This document shows, in pieces, positions 5,137-5,946 of a stretch of 5,946 nucleotides of DNA. Within the stretch, counting starts at the first letter, position 1, and every line of letters starts with the position of its first letter. The notes under the pieces are model-generated. The model was not told where the DNA came from, made no database searches, and saw nothing but the letters and a program-made list of their open reading frames with translations. The translations under genes and the position numbers were made by a program. The DNA comes from an uncultured Alphaproteobacteria bacterium (GTDB lineage Bacteria > Pseudomonadota > Alphaproteobacteria > RF32 > CAG-239): NCBI GenBank assembly GCA_949542085.1, contig CATGXW010000064.1, positions 1 to 5,946 of the forward strand. The letters are read 5' to 3'.

Positions 5137-5801
5137 GCGGCTTTCTTAATCACATCATCCAAAAAACTCTCTGCGCCCTTATAAGCGTAATCGATAAAAG
5201 GCATTCCCTTTGCCGAGTTATTCTTATAATAAATGCGCACGGTTGTCATACCGACCTCTTTTGCATATTCCAAATTAGAATAGCTATCGTCAACAAACAC
5301 GCAGTCTTCCGGTTTGGCTCCAATCTTTTCACAATAACGAAGATAAACATCAGAGCTTTCATTTTTCTTGAAAACGCCGAAATCTTCCACAGAATAAAAC
5401 CGATCTTTGAAAAAGTCATATAAACCGATATGTTTTAAGATTTTCTCAGAAGCATAACGATCACTGGCCGTAAAAATATACTGCTCGGCGGGAACTTTTT
5501 CTATTTTTTCCAACAAATTAGGATACGCGGTAATTTTTTCAACCGGCTTTCTCTTATGATAAGCATAAAACAAATCAGCGGGATTAACCCCGTAATCACG
5601 ATAAAAAATTTCCCCACCATTACGGTAAATAGAATAAGATTCTTTAACTTTTGCGGCCGCTTCATTGACATCCATCGGCAACTTTAAATCCTCAACCAAA
5701 GCCTGAGCCATAGTATAATCCAGCAAATCACCCCATTCCGGCGTCCGCAGATACAAAGTGTCGTCCAAATCCCAAATCAGATATTTTTTACCAAAAATCA
5801 C
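5133..5801 (-). CDS. HAD-superfamily hydrolase, pyrimidine 5'-nucleotidase-like
   Basis: This 222-residue protein has all four HAD motifs. Motif I is DLDDTLY (11-17), with nucleophile D11 and acid/base D13. Motif II is FTASDR with T111. Motif III is a lysine in FKKNESSDVY (K145 or K146). Motif IV is VFVDDSYSNL with D171 and D172. A helical cap lies between motifs I and II, as in subfamily I HAD phosphatases. The pattern (WDLDDTLY, TASD, VDDSxxNL) is closest to the pyrimidine 5'-nucleotidase/SSM1-type group, cytoplasmic enzymes that dephosphorylate nucleotides or similar metabolites; the real substrate is unknown. The start is GTG, with AGGAG (5808-5812) six bases upstream. An ATG at 5804-5806 lies one base from that site, is out of frame and ends after two codons. 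The gene has its own promoter and overlaps the preceding plus-strand gene by 3 bases at the stops. Confidence 0.9.
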   Translation of the reverse strand: MIFGKKYLIWDLDDTLYLRTPEWGDLLDYTMAQALVEDLKLPMDVNEAAAKVKESYSIYRNGGEIFYRDYGVNPADLFYAYHKRKPVEKITAYPNLLEKIEKVPAEQYIFTASDRYASEKILKHIGLYDFFKDRFYSVEDFGVFKKNESSDVYLRYCEKIGAKPEDCVFVDDSYSNLEYAKEVGMTTVRIYYKNNSAKGMPFIDYAYKGAESFLDDVIKKAA

Positions 5802-5831
5802 GGCATTCTCCTAAACTTATCAAACCTATTT

Positions 5832-5859
5832 ATTGTAACTTAAATAAGCCTTTCGTCAA
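5832..5859 (-). promoter_or_regulatory. Sigma70-type promoter for the HAD hydrolase gene
   Basis: On the minus strand TTGACG (5854-5859, five of six) is followed after 16 bases by TACAAT (5832-5837, five of six). Transcription would start near 5825 and give a leader of about 24 bases holding the AGGAG site. This is the best-matching -35/-10 pair in the window. Confidence 0.65.
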
Positions 5860-5881
5860 CCCAAAAAAAGACCGCTCTTTA

Positions 5882-5909
5882 TTGAAAAAAAGCAATCAGA
5901 AAATATATA
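5882..5909 (+). promoter_or_regulatory. Possible promoter for the gene starting at the right edge
   Basis: TTGAAA (5882-5887, five of six) and TATATA (5904-5909, four of six) are spaced by 16 bases, in the divergent gap after the HAD gene. Transcription would begin near 5917, about 25 bases before the ATG at 5942. Confidence 0.4.
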
Positions 5910-5941
5910 GAAATTATCTTTAATAAAAAAACGAGGGTATC

Positions 5942-5946
5942 ATGAA
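5942..5946 (+). CDS. Probable start of a further gene (truncated at right edge)
   Basis: An ATG at 5942 is preceded by GAGG (5933-5936) at a suitable distance and by a plausible promoter. Only the start codon and two more bases are in the window, so nothing can be said about the product. Confidence 0.4.

Noticed and set aside
5802..5806. Two-codon upstream frame ATG-CCG-TGA overlapping the HAD GTG start
   Set aside because: The ATG is only one base from the AGGAG site, too close for efficient initiation, so a regulatory leader peptide is unlikely.
5867..5880. Small hairpin AAAGA/TCTTT followed by T residues on the minus strand
   Set aside because: It has only five A/T-rich pairs and lies upstream of the HAD promoter, where no minus-strand transcript is expected to end.

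Overview
The window reads as chromosomal DNA of an AT-rich alphaproteobacterium. The best evidence is an apparent FliX, a flagellar assembly regulator known only from Alphaproteobacteria. Supporting it are a DksA of the single-cysteine type common in that class and the maf-then-ribonuclease E/G gene order that many of its members share. Low GC and several small secreted proteins of unknown family would suit an uncultured, host- or gut-associated lineage, but that is inference. I see no rRNA, tRNA, CRISPR array, insertion sequence or phage gene.

Left part (1-2631, all minus strand): a probable co-directional cluster, read right to left. It holds a type IV prepilin-like protein, fliX, dksA, maf, and the first 132 codons of a ribonuclease E/G that runs off the left edge. 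The prepilin and fliX are 12 bases apart (6 if an alternative start is used), and maf and the ribonuclease are 11 apart; in both cases the downstream ribosome binding site overlaps or abuts the upstream stop codon, which suggests translational coupling. dksA follows a 113-base gap and may have its own promoter.

Middle (2632-3932): a 168-base divergent region separates the prepilin from a plus-strand small outer-membrane beta-barrel protein. The barrel gene has markedly different codon use (GCT, GTT, GGT, ACA), a perfect TATAAT, a long leader containing an inverted repeat, and a strong intrinsic terminator, so it is probably highly expressed. A six-cysteine lipoprotein gene with its own promoter follows.

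Right part (3929-5946): alternating strands. A small secreted protein of unknown family (minus) and a secreted HExxH-containing protein (plus) diverge from a 50-base gap. A HAD-superfamily phosphatase (minus) comes next, then the first bases of a further plus-strand gene at the right edge. Both convergent gene pairs overlap by exactly 3 bases at their stop codons, with no terminator between them.

No complete new system can be demonstrated. The observations most worth pursuing are the prepilin-fliX-dksA arrangement, the 5' leader hairpin of the barrel gene, the Maf protein with mixed subfamily motifs, and the secreted HExxH protein divergent from an unknown secreted protein.
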